From assembly GCA_030690705.1 (NCBI GenBank), contig JAUYGE010000016.1, positions 1 through 6,912 of the forward strand: a DNA stretch of 6,912 nucleotides, given 5' to 3'. How positions within the stretch are numbered: position 1 is the stretch's first letter; every line of letters begins with the position of its first letter. Shown piece after piece: positions 6,430 to 6,912 of the stretch. The notes under the pieces are model-generated. The model was not told the origin of the DNA and did no database searches. It saw only the letters and a program-made list of their open reading frames with translations. Origin of the DNA: Dehalococcoidia bacterium (lineage in GTDB: Bacteria; Chloroflexota; Dehalococcoidia; JAENJB01). A program made the position numbers and the translations under genes.

Positions 6430-6912
6430 TTACCAGACTGGTTTGCCTTCGAGCTTGCGCACCAGGATGAAGGTGTCCCGGTTGATGCCGGTGGGCCCCC
6501 AGTAGTTAAAGCTATAGGTGAACTGGCCGTAGCCGCCCGCCATCAGCACCGGCTTAAGCCTGACCCGCGTCAGGCTATTGTGCCCGCCGGCCCGGTGGTT
6601 GCCACGCAGGGGCGACCTGGGCACGGAGATGGTGCGCTCCGGAGAGTGGTAGAATATGCACGTACCCCGGCTCACCCTCGCGCTGGTCACCGCCCGGGTT
6701 ACCACTACTCCATGGTCGTTATAGACCTCCACCCAGTCGTTGTCTTTGACTCCGATCTGTTTCGCGTCCTCCTCATGCATCCAGAAGGGTTCCATGCCAC
6801 GGGAAAGGGTGAGCATTATCTCATTGTCGTAGTAGGTGGAGTGGATGTGCCACTTGCCGTGGGGCGTTAGATAGTTGAGCCTGATGCTATTGCCCTGGCT
6901 CCTGGTCTCCAC
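6430..6912 (-). CDS. narG: Respiratory nitrate reductase alpha subunit, C-terminal 160 residues only
   Basis: This is the 3' end of narG, cut by the right window edge; the first codon visible (GTG at 6912..6910) is internal and not a start. The fragment belongs to the molybdopterin-dinucleotide-binding domain at the C-terminus of the catalytic subunit. It aligns with E. coli NarG through [12 protein letters not shown] (19-30), MLTLSRG (33-39), NDWVEVYN (58-65), the YHSPER segment (88-93), GGHNSLTR (109-116) and [14 protein letters not shown] (126-139), ending [12 protein letters not shown] (142-153). It terminates a few residues after this last motif, slightly earlier than the E. coli protein. 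NarG carries the bis-MGD molybdenum centre and an Fe-S cluster and reduces nitrate to nitrite. The N-terminus, active site and any Tat signal are outside the window, so its cellular side cannot be read here. A tandem TAA-TAG stop ends the gene. Confidence 0.95.
   Translation of the reverse strand: METRSQGNSIRLNYLTPHGKWHIHSTYYDNEIMLTLSRGMEPFWMHEEDAKQIGVKDNDWVEVYNDHGVVVTRAVTSARVSRGTCIFYHSPERTISVPRSPLRGNHRAGGHNSLTRVRLKPVLMAGGYGQFTYSFNYWGPTGINRDTFILVRKLEGKPVW

Overview
The window is a compact, entirely leftward (minus-strand) respiratory nitrate operon from a bacterium. Reading in the direction of transcription (right to left) it holds: the 3' end of narG (catalytic molybdenum subunit, cut by the right edge), narH (Fe-S electron-transfer subunit), narJ (assembly chaperone), narI (di-heme membrane cytochrome), a NarK-family nitrate/nitrite MFS transporter, a TDT/SLAC1/TehA-family anion channel or exporter, and an FNT-family formate/nitrite channel. 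Seven genes occupy about 6.7 kb with almost no free space: narH/narJ and narJ/narI overlap, and the other gaps are 5 to 23 nt. This indicates one polycistronic mRNA with translational coupling. Its promoter must lie upstream of narG, outside the window.

How they work together: NarI oxidises quinol in the membrane through two b hemes. NarH passes electrons along four Fe-S clusters to NarG, which reduces nitrate to nitrite, probably in the cytoplasm. NarJ helps insert cofactors into the NarGH apoenzyme. Three structurally unrelated membrane transporters follow and are plausibly there to bring nitrate in and remove nitrite. The metal-ligand pattern is textbook: 15 Cys plus one Trp in NarH, four His in NarI. 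This enzyme therefore looks complete and active, not degenerate.

The left 187 bases lie beyond the last operon gene. They contain a perfect 7-bp inverted repeat overlapping two candidate sigma-70-type promoters on the minus strand. These are followed by a Shine-Dalgarno sequence and the first 12 codons of another minus-strand gene that runs off the left edge. A second transcription unit probably begins here. I see no convincing intrinsic terminator for the nar operon.

Taxonomy cannot be settled from the sequence alone. The cytoplasmic-type NarGHJI with narK downstream fits many bacteria, and Chloroflexota or another non-proteobacterial lineage is only a guess. The most unusual item is a roughly 97-residue soluble insertion, resembling a barrel-sandwich hybrid, in the predicted external loop between TM9 and TM10 of the NarK protein. 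The placement of a SLAC1/TehA-type channel in the nar operon is also worth attention. I found no mobile element, CRISPR array, tRNA or rRNA.
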